A stretch of DNA of 64,000 bases, from positions 674,354 through 738,353 of the forward strand of contig KB722742.1 of the NCBI GenBank assembly GCA_000349905.1. The letters run 5' to 3'. Below the pieces are notes generated by a model. The model did no database searches. It had not been told where the DNA came from and saw nothing but the letters and a program-made list of their open reading frames with translations. The stretch comes from Volvariella volvacea V23 (taxonomy: Eukaryota; Basidiomycota; Agaricomycetes; Agaricales; Pluteaceae). Positions 46,363-57,921 of this stretch are shown in pieces (position 1 is the stretch's first letter; each line of letters opens with the position of its first letter). Position numbers and translations under genes: made by a program.

Positions 46363-48045
46363 ATGTCCAGGACGCACGCCAAGGCTGCTTTCTACGCTGT
46401 TCACAAGGGAAGGAAAACTGGGGTGTATCAGACTTGGTATGTCATTTATGTTGCTGCTACCGGCCATCCTGATTGCGTGCTGCTGGAAGGGACGAGTGTC
46501 ACGAACAAATCAGCGGATTTGCTGGTGCCAAATATAAGAAGTTCACCAATGTTGCTGATGCAGAAGCATATGTGGCTGGGACGTTTGTGACGAAGACTAC
46601 AACTGTCTCGGAGACCACTCATACACAAACGCTATGGACTACGGAATCTACCACCACTGCTTCGGCTAAGCTTGAGGTTGTGCAAGGAAAGAAACGCGCA
46701 CTCTCGCCTGATATCGACGAGAGTGGATGGAACGTCGTTTACAGCGATGGAGCGTGCAAAGGGAACGGTCAGCGAGGATCCATTGCGGGTATCGGTGTCT
46801 GGTGGGGACCTAGTGATCCAAGGTATGTAGGAAATAAGTTGCAACCCACGATCGTACTGAACGTTAACGCGTAATTAGGAACATAGCAGAACGATGCCCA
46901 GGAGATCAAACCAACAATCGCGCAGAACTAATTGTGCGTATTCGTGCATTTATGCCTGGAGTTCTGGTTCCTCAGACACGCAATTAGGCTATCATCCGCG
47001 TGTTAGAAACTGCGCCCAGAGACAGCAAACCTCTACTAATCAAAACCGACTCACAATACTCTATTAATTGTGCGTAACAACTTATGATCGGGATGAGCAA
47101 GGAGCTGATCTATAGCGTACAAGGTTTCAAGACTTGGCTGCCGAAGTGGAAGAGCAATGGCTGGCGTTCGTCAACAGGCGCTCCAGTCAAAAATGTACTG
47201 CTTATACGCTATCTTTCGACATTACTGGACGAACGATGCCTCCATGGTCAGAAAGTACACTTGAAATACGTGAAAGGGCATAGCGGAGATGTAGGTAACG
47301 ACGGTGCCGATGCCCAAGCTAATATAGGCACAACTAAGGCTGAGGTTCCCGAACCAAACTGGGAGGAACTGGAAAAGTTGGCCAAGCAACGAATGGTGAT
47401 CGATAACACTATTGATGAATTGTCTGAGATGGAGGACGTCCCGATACCTGTCCTGTCTGATGCAGAGGATGACCTGTCAGGTTTGGTTGAGAGCAGAGCC
47501 AAGATAAGACGCTTGAAACCTCCTGCAGCCAGTAGTAGGTTGGACAGCGTTCGACCAGCGACGCCGCCAAGATTGGGTACTCAATCCATAACACTCAGTT
47601 GCCCTTCCTTGAGATCTCCAAGACCTTCGCCCCAAAAGCGAACATTCACTTCTCCTCGCGGCTCGACTACTCCACGATTCAGGTCTCATAATTCACCCTC
47701 GTCAGGCAGTGCATCCAAGGGCTTCAGCTCTCCTGAGCGCGATTCGGATACCCTTGTATCTCCAACAAGAATAAAGCCTACACTTTCCTCACCTAGTGTA
47801 TCCAACAGCTTCTCATCACTCCGGGTAGACAAGTCTCCTTCAGCCACAAGGCAGGCTGTCACAATATCAGCACCTCTGCCACCACCAGTTTTTGCAAAAC
47901 CTATTAGGGTCTCAGTTGACGAAGGCGATGTCGACTTTAGGGTAAGTGGCGCGTGCCTCGCTCATCATCTCACTCACTTCGTTCCAAGGATTATGCGGAT
48001 TTCTTGCTAAACGATGCGGACTTGGCAAAGGAGCTAGAAAATTAA
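46363..48045 (+). CDS. Ribonuclease H1 with N-terminal hybrid-binding domain, 472 aa
   Basis: RNase H1 removes the RNA strand of RNA-DNA hybrids. Six exons: 46363-46436, 46490-46822, 46879-46933, 46988-47069, 47124-47941 and 47989-48045. The hybrid-binding domain is KAAFYAVHKGRKTGVYQTWDEC...AKYKKFTNVADAEAYVAG. The catalytic domain has the four carboxylates: Asp in VVYSDGACKGNG, Glu in TNNRAELIA, Asp in IKTDSQYSI and Asp in GNDGADAQA, with LKYVKGHSGDVGN before the last. A Ser/Pro/Arg-rich tail of about 200 residues follows, unusual in length, and ends in an acidic helix (YADFLLNDADLAKELEN). The acceptor at 47121-47123 (AAG) was preferred over TAG at 47113-47115 because it gives SINCFKTWLPKW with normal spacing. 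Confidence 0.9.
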
Positions 48046-48401
48046 GCTAGAATACTTACAATTGTACCATATATTTGACCACTGTACTATATTGCACTAT
48101 GCTAATCGAGATGTCCCATTCATTGTCCTCCCAGCAAACGCCTATGTCAAAATTCATGCGAGCGGAATCTAGGTGAACACGTTTGTTGATATCTATTCCG
48201 CCTTACACGCCATCTTGATCAACTTGGAATAGGTCATCCCGAACGTTTTGAGTCCAGAGCCTCGGAAGTGGAGCGAGTCTAGTCAAATGGTAAGCGCGAT
48301 GGAGACATCGTCCGTGCTGATAGAGTACCAACGCCTTTGGCGAGCCAAGGAGATACTGGGGATGCCAAGGCATAAAGGAAGCGGGGTCGGCCTCCTCGTC
48401 T
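48046..48401. other. Intergenic region, convergent 3' ends
   Basis: AT-rich directly after the RNase H1 stop. No gene seen. Confidence 0.35.
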
Positions 48402-49345
48402 TCAAGGGCGCTTCTTTACAGCTCCATTTTCTCCTAGATGGTAACGAGTGATGGAGCATATACCGTCAGCGAAATGCGTATCTGGATCGAGATTTACACC
48501 TGACATGCCCTCGAAACGGGAAAGGTTGTCAAAGACGGCGACTTGTACCTCCAGGGAGTCGACAGAGACGCGTTCACCATGAGCAGAAGGGAACAGGAGA
48601 AGTAGGCAACATCTCTTCCTGGTCTTCTTGGGAAAATGATGAGAGAAGAATCTCAGCAGGTCAGGTCGATCCCTTGTCGGCATAAAGTCACCACGTTGCT
48701 GCATGAGTTTCTCGAAATAGGTACCGTTGAGAGGTGATTCCTGGGGCAATGTGTGTACGGAGGGGTCTTGGCTGTGGACAGGAATGCGGCAGGGAAGCCT
48801 CGTACATTCCATCGTTCGAAGGTTTCCGGGCTGACTAGTGGCCTCAAGAATGATGCCGCACCGCCTTGTTCATGGGTACGGTCGAAGATGGCTTGGAGTA
48901 TGTTTCGGTGATGGTGAAGCGCGGGGTCTACGTCCTCCTGGATGAACGGACGTGGAATGACTGAGTTTACTTCCCTTAGTGTGCTCCAGGTACCGTTTGC
49001 TCTTTCATTCGCGTTTGGTTTGTGGCGGATATTAGTGCCTTCCTTGTTCTCGTCTTGTCGATGGGCTTGTGGATGAGTGCTGAAGGTTACCACAGTGACA
49101 GCATTCGATCCCACTACTTCTGCATCGGGAAGCGAGGCAGCAGGGGCGTATTTCCCCTTCTGGAACAAGGACAGGCATCGCCATTTCTAGTGGCCACCAT
49201 TGATCGGGAGAGGCCACGCTGAGGTTGTATCAAGGGGTACAAAGTCGATCTATGCACAGAGATTAGTCTGCATATCAAAGTATAAACCGCCACCAGGACC
49301 GGAGTCGTAGTCATGTTTGAGAAATTGTGAGGGTGGTACAGCTGG
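48402..49345 (-). pseudogene. Unrecognised gene remnant with in-frame TAG codons
   Basis: A long coding-like stretch reads without frameshift from about 49345 down to 48806 and, through a 65-nt GT-AG intron (48741-48805), to a stop at 48402. Typical pieces are DSGPGGGLYFDMQTNLC, DFVPLDTTSAWPLPINGG, KWRCLSLFQKGKYAPA, EDVDPALHHHRNILQAIF, GTYFEKLMQQRGDF and GVNLDPDTHFADGI. Two TAG codons (49250-49252 and 49187-49189) interrupt it. An alternative start at 49314 with a 101-nt intron (49187-49287) would avoid both and give about 248 aa. I do not recognise the family. Coding-like sequence with similar style continues upstream to about 49890, so the ancestral gene was larger. Confidence 0.4.
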
Positions 49346-50126
49346 ATGAGGTAAGGGTACCCCCTCATCTTCATTCCTAAATTGAAATGAGTGTAGAATT
49401 GCGCTGGGTGGGGAACGGAGAGAAAGGGGGCAAATGGCGGCAATTCGGTTGTGTCATATGTTGACGAGGGTCGGGACTCTTGATGGGGCCGGTGGGACAT
49501 TCCATGTGCGGCTCGCGCTGCTCCTTGCCCTTGTAGATATCAAACAAGGTCTGGAAGGCAGACTGATGAGGATGCCCTTGTGCAATAATCTGGTTATCTG
49601 AGTTGACACAGATCATGGGAAGATATCGTAAGGGGGCGAGGTGCGTCCAAGGGAATCAAGTCGACGTGGGACTGATGCAAAGGGTATCAGACGCAGGAGG
49701 TATGTTAGTCCGAGTTGCTGGCGTGCAGGGTGGCGATTTCGCAGACAGACGGTGCAATCTTCCGTTTTTGACATTCCCTTTGAGCGGAATGGGAAGGCGA
49801 AAGAGGTGACGGCGTGTGCTGATGGCCACGCGGCAGACGAGTACCACAGCTTCCGCTTCAGGACAAGGCCCCTCCCAAATCCAGCCATCGCCTTGTCCCA
49901 ACGCCCACACCGCGAATACGCCCTCTGCGCTATATAACTCGCAGGATGCAGCTCGACATCCCCAGCTCGATCTGCCCATCGTCCAGATCACACAGTCTAC
50001 TCGCACCACCAAATCATAGCTTCGGCTTAATTGCCTCTCTTTATCATATTCATCCTCCAGGAGTGTTATACCACTCTCAATCATCCAACAGACGCCGCAC
50101 TCGCACATTCTACCACAGCCATAAAA
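49346..50126. other. Possible upstream exons of the remnant, and promoter of the 65-aa gene
   Basis: Minus-strand pieces such as MICVNSDNQIIAQGHPHQSA (49557-49616) look coding but could not be joined with confidence. A TATATAA element at 49931-49937 on the plus strand precedes the gene at 50127 by about 190 bases. Confidence 0.35.
49931..49937 (+). promoter_or_regulatory. TATA box (TATATAA)
   Basis: TATATAA about 190 bases before the ATG at 50127, followed by a C/T-rich leader. Confidence 0.4.
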
Positions 50127-50324
50127 ATGTCTTCGCCCACCACCCCCACTTTCGGCCTCTTCCCCAGCGGAACCACCTCGCCGAACGCCTTCACTGGCTT
50201 CCACCAGTCGCCCCGCGACTCCCATAACATGTATGCCGCGTTCACCGGCATCCTATCATCCAAGAAAAACAGCTCTCAAGGGAACGGCAACACCAAGAAG
50301 TCGTCGAGGAAGTGGCCATTCTAG
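50127..50324 (+). CDS. 65-aa Ser/Thr/Gly-rich protein, unrecognised
   Basis: The ATG at 50127 (context AAAAATG) starts MSSPTTPTFGLFPSGTTSP. The protein is polar, with a Phe/Gly/Pro pattern in the first half and a basic C-terminus (KKNSSQGNGNTKKSSRKWPF). No signal peptide, membrane segment or Cys. The upstream TATA box, the pyrimidine-rich leader and the good start context support expression. The frame is open upstream to 50031, but the ATG at 50127 has the better context. Confidence 0.5.
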   Translation: MSSPTTPTFGLFPSGTTSPNAFTGFHQSPRDSHNMYAAFTGILSSKKNSSQGNGNTKKSSRKWPF

Positions 50325-50911
50325 GCCCGCCACCCGCCTTTAGCCCTTCCCGCTGGCACGCTGGGCGCAAGTCAGCTTGACTTGGACACCGCCCGTGCCA
50401 CCAAACACCAAACACCCAACACCCATGCTCACCATACCCACCAATGCTTCGGCATCCCTCCCGCTCCTTTCGTTCTGCAATTCGTTGGACAATCATCTTG
50501 ACAAACTCGTAAACCATCTGCACCACACCTATATCGCTATATCACTAGAACCATCAACTGTAGCTTTAGCCGTCGATCCGAGTCTCTATTTTATTCTAGC
50601 CTATATTACTGCTAGTAGTCAGCATTCGAGATGTATTTTCGTATTCACATATACATATTTGACACTTTACCAAGAACCAATTCCGAGTGAGCTGAAATGA
50701 AAGTCAAGGTGCCCCGGTCTGTGATCTCATGAACGGGATTTGTTTGATAACCGGCCATAGGGGGCTCTTCCCGCACTTTGAACTTCCGAATCCACACAAA
50801 GCCAGACCAGCCACTCAGCCTATTGACGCACGACGAGTCCTGTCCCCGATTCCTCCCTCCTTCACTCCCTGCCCTCCCCGATACCGCTTTACCTCACAGA
50901 ACACTTCACTC
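50325..50911. other. Intergenic region upstream of the ING gene
   Basis: 3' flank of the 65-aa gene, then the C/T-rich leader of the ING gene. The ING frame is open back to 50729 but its first good ATG is at 50912. Confidence 0.35.
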
Positions 50912-52475
50912 ATGCCACCATCCAGGAATATCCAACACTTGTCAAATCCTATAGCCACAGCGCACTCTCTCGCCCTGCTCAACGAGTACACGCATACCCT
51001 AGACTCGCTCCCACTCGACCTGTCACGCCATTTCGCAGATTTGCGAGAGCTCGACGCAGTTCTATCCTCCTCAATGGCATCTATCACCTCCAAGGTCTAC
51101 CGGCTCATCAACATGATCGAAGAAAAATCCAGTTCCAAGGCAGACAGGCTATGGCTGCTGGGAGAGATAGCAGAGGAGGCCACCCGACTCAAATTGGGAG
51201 GAGAAGACAAGATACGGGTGGCATGTCAAGCTGCAGATAATGTCAAAGCTCATTCCAACCACCTACGAAGCCTCAGCGAGCAAGTACCCGGCTTCGACGT
51301 GACCACGCTGAATCGGAGAACAACATATCCTCATGTCGCGCCCAGGTCGTTTATGCCTGTCACGGGCATCGAGAACGGACGCAGAAGAAGAGGTGTCGTG
51401 GGTTCGCTCTTGGTGGCCATGGCAGATCCCAGTCCTGCGAAGAGAAAGAGAGCGAACAGGGATGAGGATGTGGACATCACCCAGCCCAGATCACCGAGGA
51501 AGGATAGAACGACGGATGGTCCCTCTCGTTCTCGGAATAACGCCCGTGCCAAAAAGTATGTACTCCCTTTAGTATTTGGCGTTGGGGGGACTAACTCGTA
51601 GTTTGGCCACCAGGAACGAACGAGTACCGTCACCCTCCGAGTCTTTAGTATCGATCGCCTCGCATATACCTCAACACCACAACCAAAATGGCACAGCATC
51701 ATCCCGTGCAGCAGCAAATGGCACCTCTTCCAGAGGTGGCAATGGCAACAACTCCAACAACAAGCGTTCGCGCTCCGGTGCTGCCAACAACCACCGAGGA
51801 GGATCACCACAAAACGAGCAATATTACAATGGAAATCACAACGATCATCAAGCAATGGCGAATGGGAATAACGGTCATAATGGTATTCATCCATCATCTC
51901 TTTCGTATACTTTCCCACCTACCGACCATCACCTTCCCTCTTCTGCACTAGCATCTTACAACAACGCTACAAATCAAAACGGAGTAGGCACTAGTGGAAG
52001 ACATCATTCGACATACGACCATGCACTATCGCTTGGCAACGGATCGGAGTGGAGCGCACCTCAACAGTTAGAAGGACCCGGAATGCCGGTGGCCCGAAAC
52101 GCAAGTAATCATTCTACGACGCAAAACCCGCTCAGCGCGGGCGGAACAGATGGAGCTACGGAGGCGGGTGACGATGGCGGTGACGGAGACGACAGAACAT
52201 ATTGTTTCTGTGACGGTGTTAGTTATGGAGAGATGATTGCTTGTGATGACACAGGTTGTGAGAGAGAATGGGTACGTGACCACGTCTTTTTCGTGATTTG
52301 CTCGGCTAATTGCTTCCGTCTCGCTATTCAGTTCCATTTGACGTGTATTGGATTGGAAGTCCCGCCTGAAGGTCGCTGGTTCTGTGATACATGTCGGACG
52401 AAACGCAACAAGCGATCGGGACGAGGTGGAAAGAGAAGAACTGCCGCCAGCCGTGCAAGTGCTAAGGCGACATAA
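50912..52475 (+). CDS. ING-family chromatin protein (ING domain + PHD finger), 485 aa
   Basis: ING proteins bring histone acetyltransferase or deacetylase complexes to H3K4me3. Three exons: 50912-51555, 51602-52271 and 52332-52475. The N-terminal ING domain reads LALLNEYTHTLDSLPLDLSRHFADLRELDAVL, then ITSKVYRLINMIEE. A long Asn/Ser/Gly/His-rich linker follows with basic patches (PAKRKRANR, PRSPRKDR). The PHD finger near the C-terminus is CFCDGVSYGEMIACDD, CEREWFHLTCIGLEVPPEGRWFCDTC, with all eight zinc ligands and the Trp of the methyl-lysine cage. A Lys/Arg-rich tail ends the protein. The last intron (52272-52331) sits inside the finger, is 60 nt and has no stop in frame. Confidence 0.93.
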
Positions 52476-52929
52476 CACTGGCAGAAAAACGAGTATATGC
52501 TCAACCATATCGTCATGTTGTTGTTTCTTTTTATTGACTCTTCTGGTTCGTTGTATAATTAATGATTACCGTTTTGCACTGACTTCAGTGTATCGAATAC
52601 GGAGACTTATTGGAATTTATGAGGATGTTACACCTTTGTTCTGCAAAGCGAAAGATTCGAAGTATCTGAAAACGCGATTCTGGTGGCAAATGACGGATTC
52701 TTCAATAGCACGATTTAAGATTTTTGACATGTAACAGTACCAAGACGATCACCAATGGGCAAGCTACTGCAGCGGGTTTCGAAATTACGATGCGTTATTT
52801 GGGGCCAGAGGATTGTGAGTTAGTTGCACCCAGGTTCTGATGCTGGCACTCACCTGGTGGAGATAGAAAATGACCCTCGCGAAGGTACCACGCTCTATTA
52901 TATCTAGTAGGTGGCCTGTACACTTAAGT
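52476..52929. other. Intergenic region, convergent 3' ends
   Basis: 3' flank of the ING gene. No gene seen. Confidence 0.3.
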
Positions 52930-55379
52930 TGGGTGAATGATCAACTGTCAGCATCGGGATTCCTGTCAGCCACTGTTTCTGTCCCCAAGTCAGTAGGACC
53001 AATTTTTGACATCCAGCAATTCGAAGTTGTAATCCTCCCACAGAGGGTGGGCAAGTGCATGAGCAGCATGCAGAGGTGATCCAGGCCACAGCGATACGAC
53101 TCGACCCTCTTTGTCGGCTTTATGCCACGACCGGCATTTCTCGCTGAAGACAGTCTGTGATAGGTCAGTGTGCGGCTTATAATGACATCGTGCTTGAGAA
53201 AGCTTACGGTTGGGGCTCTAGGAGATGGGAGATGCTCTCCTCCATTGACACTTGCAGAAACGCACCTCGAAATACGAATTGAAATCATCAACAGCTTGAG
53301 CGTAGCAGCAACTGCGTGGTCCACTTGGCGTTCGATGAGCAGTAGTGAAAAACCTGCCCTTACACCAGCATTCGAGATTGGAACTAGTTTGGAGACCATC
53401 GACGGTTACGGAGAGGTATGTTCGTGGGTGTGCATTATGTTTCTCATTCAGGTGGACGGCGTTATGCCCGATAACGGGGAAATTGCATCGGCGGGACGTG
53501 TCGAAGCCTGATGCGATAAACAAATAGTAAGCGAGCACTGGAGAATCGGAAGAACGTCAACTAACCCGTTGCATAGATGATGACGTTGAGGTCAATGTGC
53601 CTACCATCAGCTGTCTCCAATCCTGAAGGTGTAGCACGCTTGATGGCAACTGGTTCAAAGTCGACCTTAACATAATACAGCAGCCTTAAAACAGACATCG
53701 AATGTTTGTTGATGTGACATTGTCCGCGCACAACGCCTCGAGATAAGTTGGCCCCGGGGTCAATCTACAACACACCGCGAAGTCCGGATCGCTAGTATTG
53801 TAAGTGCAGTAACTTCAGTAAAGCGGAAATTGCTACTCACAATGGTCTGCTAACCAGGGCTTTTTGGCTAGCCTCTTCTACATATCTTGCTTGAATTGCT
53901 CCCTAGCTGCCTCCTGAGCTGGACTGTCGCGTAGGGTGAGGATATACGTGGGCTGCAACGCACATTAGTCTATCTGGGGATAGAAGCATGGAAACACAGA
54001 AACTCACATCCAAGTCGGCCTCCATCCTACAATGGAATTCGCGGTAATATTAGGGATTACTATGGAAGCGTTCCTTGTCTTCCGTTGTGAATTCATCTAG
54101 ATGGGATCGGTTAACGATATGTGCCAATGATATGACCACCAAAATGCACAATTTGCAACCCCAACGCCCCCAAACAACTCAAGCATGAAGCTTTGGACCA
54201 ATGCCTTTGACCACCACGTTTTCCCTTTCGCGAAGTTTGTCAAGTGCCTGACGTTGGGCTGTAGAGCTGAAGCAATCTGAATACCAGCCGGACCCTGTTG
54301 GTCAATTGTTAACTAGATGAGTTCTCGTCGATCCGTGTTTCCATCAAGCCCTCACTACGCCAATCACTCCAACGTGCTCGTCTCCCCGCGACTTGACAGT
54401 TTCTTCCCAACATTGAGAGTCACCACTACCACCGGTCTCCCACTGGGCACTATGAATCGCCTTCTCTTGGAACTGTTCCAGGCCCTCAATATCTGGCCAG
54501 GACCAGCGACTCAACCGTTCTCTACCTGCAAATAATACATTAGCCGTGTCCTCAATTTCATCAGATTCCGAATCGTTGGATCGCCAGCCCCATTTCTCCC
54601 CTGTGTTATCCTTGGATTTGCGTACGCGGATATGCCACTTTCCTTCATCATCATGCCATTCGGCTCGTATGACGTGATGCTGCAGTTTGATACAGGACCA
54701 AAGTTTGTACTTCTCTATTATCTCTTCAAGATACGCTCTGATTTCTGGGCCAGGTGCAAAGAAATGCGACCAATCTTTCTGAAGACAGCTGTGTGGGGGC
54801 AGTAGGAAAAGGCTGCAGGAACATCGTGTACGTTGTCTTCAAACGTGAGTTGACACTACCCCAACATGTTGAAGTGCTATCCTTCTCACACAGTGTGAAG
54901 GAACATCACAGGTGAGACCCTACCGGTGATGTTCTGGTTTATATCGACCGACAATACTGAACAATACCTACGGGATATTTGTTTGCAGACCAGGTGCCAC
55001 CAACGCCAGCATTGCCCTCGTAAACCGTGGAATCCAGGTTCCTGATTCTTTGGCGGAAGCTGAGGGTGGTAATTGCTGAGTAAGTTTCCTAGGACTTGCC
55101 GTATTCCAGCGACAATACCTGAAATCAACAAATTTGGCAAGGGTCAATTTACCATGAAGACGAAATCAACAATCCTCGGTATATACCACTAAATCCAGGG
55201 CCAATGGCTTCAACTTTCATTGGTTGTGGGTTATCAATACAAAAGTTCCCAAGCTTGAACTTGGGTGACCCATTCGCTAAGCATGGTTCAAGACTGTTCG
55301 AAGGACTCTTCGTAGCACAGGCGCTCACTCCCAGGAGGGCTGTTGCAACAGAGTCTGACATCGTGTCGGTCGTGGGCAT
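52930..55379 (-). pseudogene. Baeyer-Villiger/flavin monooxygenase pseudogene
   Basis: Family members use FAD and NADPH to insert oxygen into ketones. The remnant reads from an ATG at 55379 (MPTTDTMSDSVA) through all family blocks in order: FAD motif VEAIGPGFSGIYRG, YEGNAGVGGTWSANKYP, LTCDVPSHC, KDWSHFFAPGPEIRAYLEE, ANVLFAG, SWPDIEGL, AGIQIASALQPNVRHLTNF, KRLAKKPWLADH, RLTPGPTYLEALC, IDLNVIIYATG, HPRTYLSVTVDG, LLLIERQVDHAVAATLKL and PLWEDYNFELLD. In-frame stops occur at 54050-54052 (TAA) and 53878-53880 (TAG), and a TGA at 52990-52992 near the end. At least one exon join (about 53760-53860) is out of phase. The NADP motif GxGxSG is partly lost (VGVIGVV). It is a nearly full-length, recently dead gene. 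Confidence 0.8.
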
Positions 55380-55794
55380 GATTACTTTGGATTGACGATG
55401 CTAGTACGTAGGCGGAGGGGGTAACCCTCCTATACCCCCGGGCCATGAGTGTATCTATTTATGTTATGAAGTGCTGGTATTCTACCGATAAAGGAGAGGG
55501 GCGGAGAGGGCAATTTATGTGACGAATTACGCGCTTGGTATAAATCGGTGTCACAGTTGAGCATAGGGCTGGTTCCCGCTGCAGGAGATTTTATGAAGTT
55601 CAAACCACCAAGTCGTGTACCCCGTCGAAATTTACTGTTTGACGACAGCCTTAACGCCAAACAGACTGCTTTACTCGGATTTACCTTTTTCGGTCTGGAG
55701 GTGGCTTCATCGTCGACCGACCGACCAGCGCTAAGTGCTTAGGCACCCCACCATTCTCTTTAGCCTCTTTACGACCCACCTTTCGAGTGCGGTC
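55380..55794. promoter_or_regulatory. Divergent intergenic region
   Basis: Between the start of the monooxygenase pseudogene and the SIKE-like gene. No gene seen. Confidence 0.3.
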
Positions 55795-57371
55795 ATGATG
55801 GAAAACGAATTTGTCCGGATATGGTCGCTCATCAGCGAACTCAGTGAACAACTCGCCCACAACCAAAAGCTCACCGCCACACTTCAAGTTCAGGCCCAAG
55901 AGCTCAAAGTGAGGAATCAGCATTCTCCTGATGACACTCATTAACCAAGGGGAACGTGCTACGAATCTGTCCTGTGGTTATGCAAAACTTCTGTCTCGCT
56001 TCAATTCCGTGGTTTACTTGGCCCTGATGTAGGACCAAGCAACTCAGGCAGGATCGGGATTTGGCTTGAGAAGGGTAAACAAAGATATATCCCAAGGTAT
56101 GTGCTTTGTTCTTTGTAGAACTCGGACGGGTGAATGTTTAACATGTTTCGCTTGTAGAGGCGTTCAGCTCGGAGCTCGAACGCACGAATGCACAGATCAT
56201 CATAGAAAACCAAACGCTGCTCCACGAAAATAAGCAACTAAACGTACTCCTCAAGGAGTACGAATCTACGATGGAAACCATAATGGCAAAGTTCCGTAAT
56301 CATTCTGTGCGTAATTATGGTCCTCTTGTACCTACGTCGTAGTGACATTCAAGCCCCAACATACCCTCTACATAGCTAGCGGCACAACGACATGAGCAGA
56401 CACTCACACGACATTACGAGACATTAATCCGTTCACGAGAATCCCAAGCCCAAGCGTTGGACCTTACGATGACCACCAACATGGCGCGATCGCTCTACCG
56501 CCTCTCTCACCACCTCCGTGGTTTACTCCGCTCCATGACAGGAGCGCTTTCCGATAAGGACATTCCCCAACCACCGCCAGAGCCCGAGTACGACGGCAGC
56601 AATTCAATACCCATAATTGACTTGACGGAGCTCTATCAACTTTTACAAGCTCTCGAGGAGCACGCGGCTTCTAATGAATACCCCGAGTCTCAAAGTCGAG
56701 AAGATTGGGCAGTAGAGAGGGAGTATGAGATATCAAGACTGGAGAAAGAGAACGAGGAGCTGAGGAAGATGCTAGGTATCGATACCGAAAGCATAACGAA
56801 AAATGGGATCGTGGACCTGGAGGTTGAGAAGATGGAGAGCATGAAGTTGTCATCACGGCTGATGAACGAATTGCATTTGAAGAGAAATTCTGGCATCATC
56901 ACCGGTGCCGGCATGGGGTCGGGTAATGTTAGTGGGCCCGCGGGGATGGGTGGTATTGCAGGACTGACAGGTCCGGGTATGCCTGGTGGCGGTCCGCAGA
57001 GTATAGGTGGGGGTGATGCGTGGACGAGTAATCGGCCTAATTACTGGGATAGCGCGGGCGGTGGCGGGGTAGTTGGAGCGGCAGGACCGGGTGGTATCAA
57101 CGGTCAAATCGCCCAACCACAAGCCGGTATGGGACTCCAGAGGCCTATGGAGTTGGCACCCGGGATGAGAATGTCGCTAGGCACACGTCGGCCGGGGATA
57201 TTTGGAGGTGGGCAACAGCGCGGTGGAATGTTGAGCAGTGCAGGTAGGGGTATTGGGGTTGGTCCACCACCCCAGCCTTCACCGTTATGGGGCAATCAGT
57301 TGATGGCTCCTCTGCCAACCGATAGAACGTGGACATCACAGCTAGGCGCTGGATTCGAGGCAGGGCGGTAG
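55795..57371 (+). CDS. SIKE/FGFR1OP2-like coiled-coil protein, 440 aa (predicted STRIPAK component)
   Basis: Animal SIKE and FGFR1OP2 are coiled-coil subunits of the STRIPAK phosphatase-kinase complex. Four exons: 55795-55908, 56033-56096, 56158-56306 and 56376-57371. The N-terminus is a coiled coil ([18 protein letters not shown]). Then come [48 protein letters not shown], which matches the ENxxLxxENKxLxxxLxEYxxxxExIMxKxR region of SIKE, and [23 protein letters not shown], the second SIKE helix. The last 160 residues are Gly/Met/Pro-rich ([17 protein letters not shown]) and should be disordered. The first intron is 124 nt, long for this region, and might hide another small exon. Confidence 0.75.
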
Positions 57372-57921
57372 TGTTCTGATAGCGACATTAACTGTTCTCG
57401 CTCGTCGATCCCCTTTTCATGGTCACCCGTAGTTATAGCTTTGGTTTTCTTGTTCTCACTGCGCTTTGTATAGCATACGATACCCTCTTCTACTCAACCA
57501 CAGGTTGAGAATTTATTCCAACTCTTGCTTTTCTCTTACCTTTCGAGGACATGGTTAAATCGGACTCCTTACCAGATAGCTCAATAAATAAGGCATGCTA
57601 TTACGCGAAAATTCCTCTAAATATGGGGATAATACAGGGTGATCCACATGTGCAGGATGAGGATAGGTAATGGCTATGAAGGAATGAAAGAAACCATCTA
57701 TATAAACATACACGAGGGATGCAAGAATACACACAAAAAGTAGATGCGCACGAAAGCTTAAGGTAGAAAGCAAGTTGAACTGAAAAGAAGCAACAGGAAA
57801 GCAGTGGGTATCACGTGTAGAAGAACAAGTACGGACACCGATGGTGATGCAAGTGCTAAAGCGAGTTAATGTACTACGATACGATGCAATGCAAGGAATA
57901 TATAGATCAATGATGGTCAGC
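57372..57921. other. Intergenic region, convergent 3' ends
   Basis: 3' flanks of the SIKE-like gene and the 799-aa gene. No gene seen. Confidence 0.3.

Noticed and set aside
47116..47123. TAG acceptor at 47113-47115 of the RNase H1 intron
   Set aside because: It shifts the frame from the GTGCGT donor. The AAG acceptor eight bases later gives the conserved SINCFKTWLPKW spacing.
49656..50225. 189-codon minus-strand frame
   Set aside because: Its 5' half is antisense to the well-supported 65-aa gene at 50127, and the Gly/Glu-rich composition is that of a shadow frame. Its 3' half may overlap decayed exons but cannot be joined.
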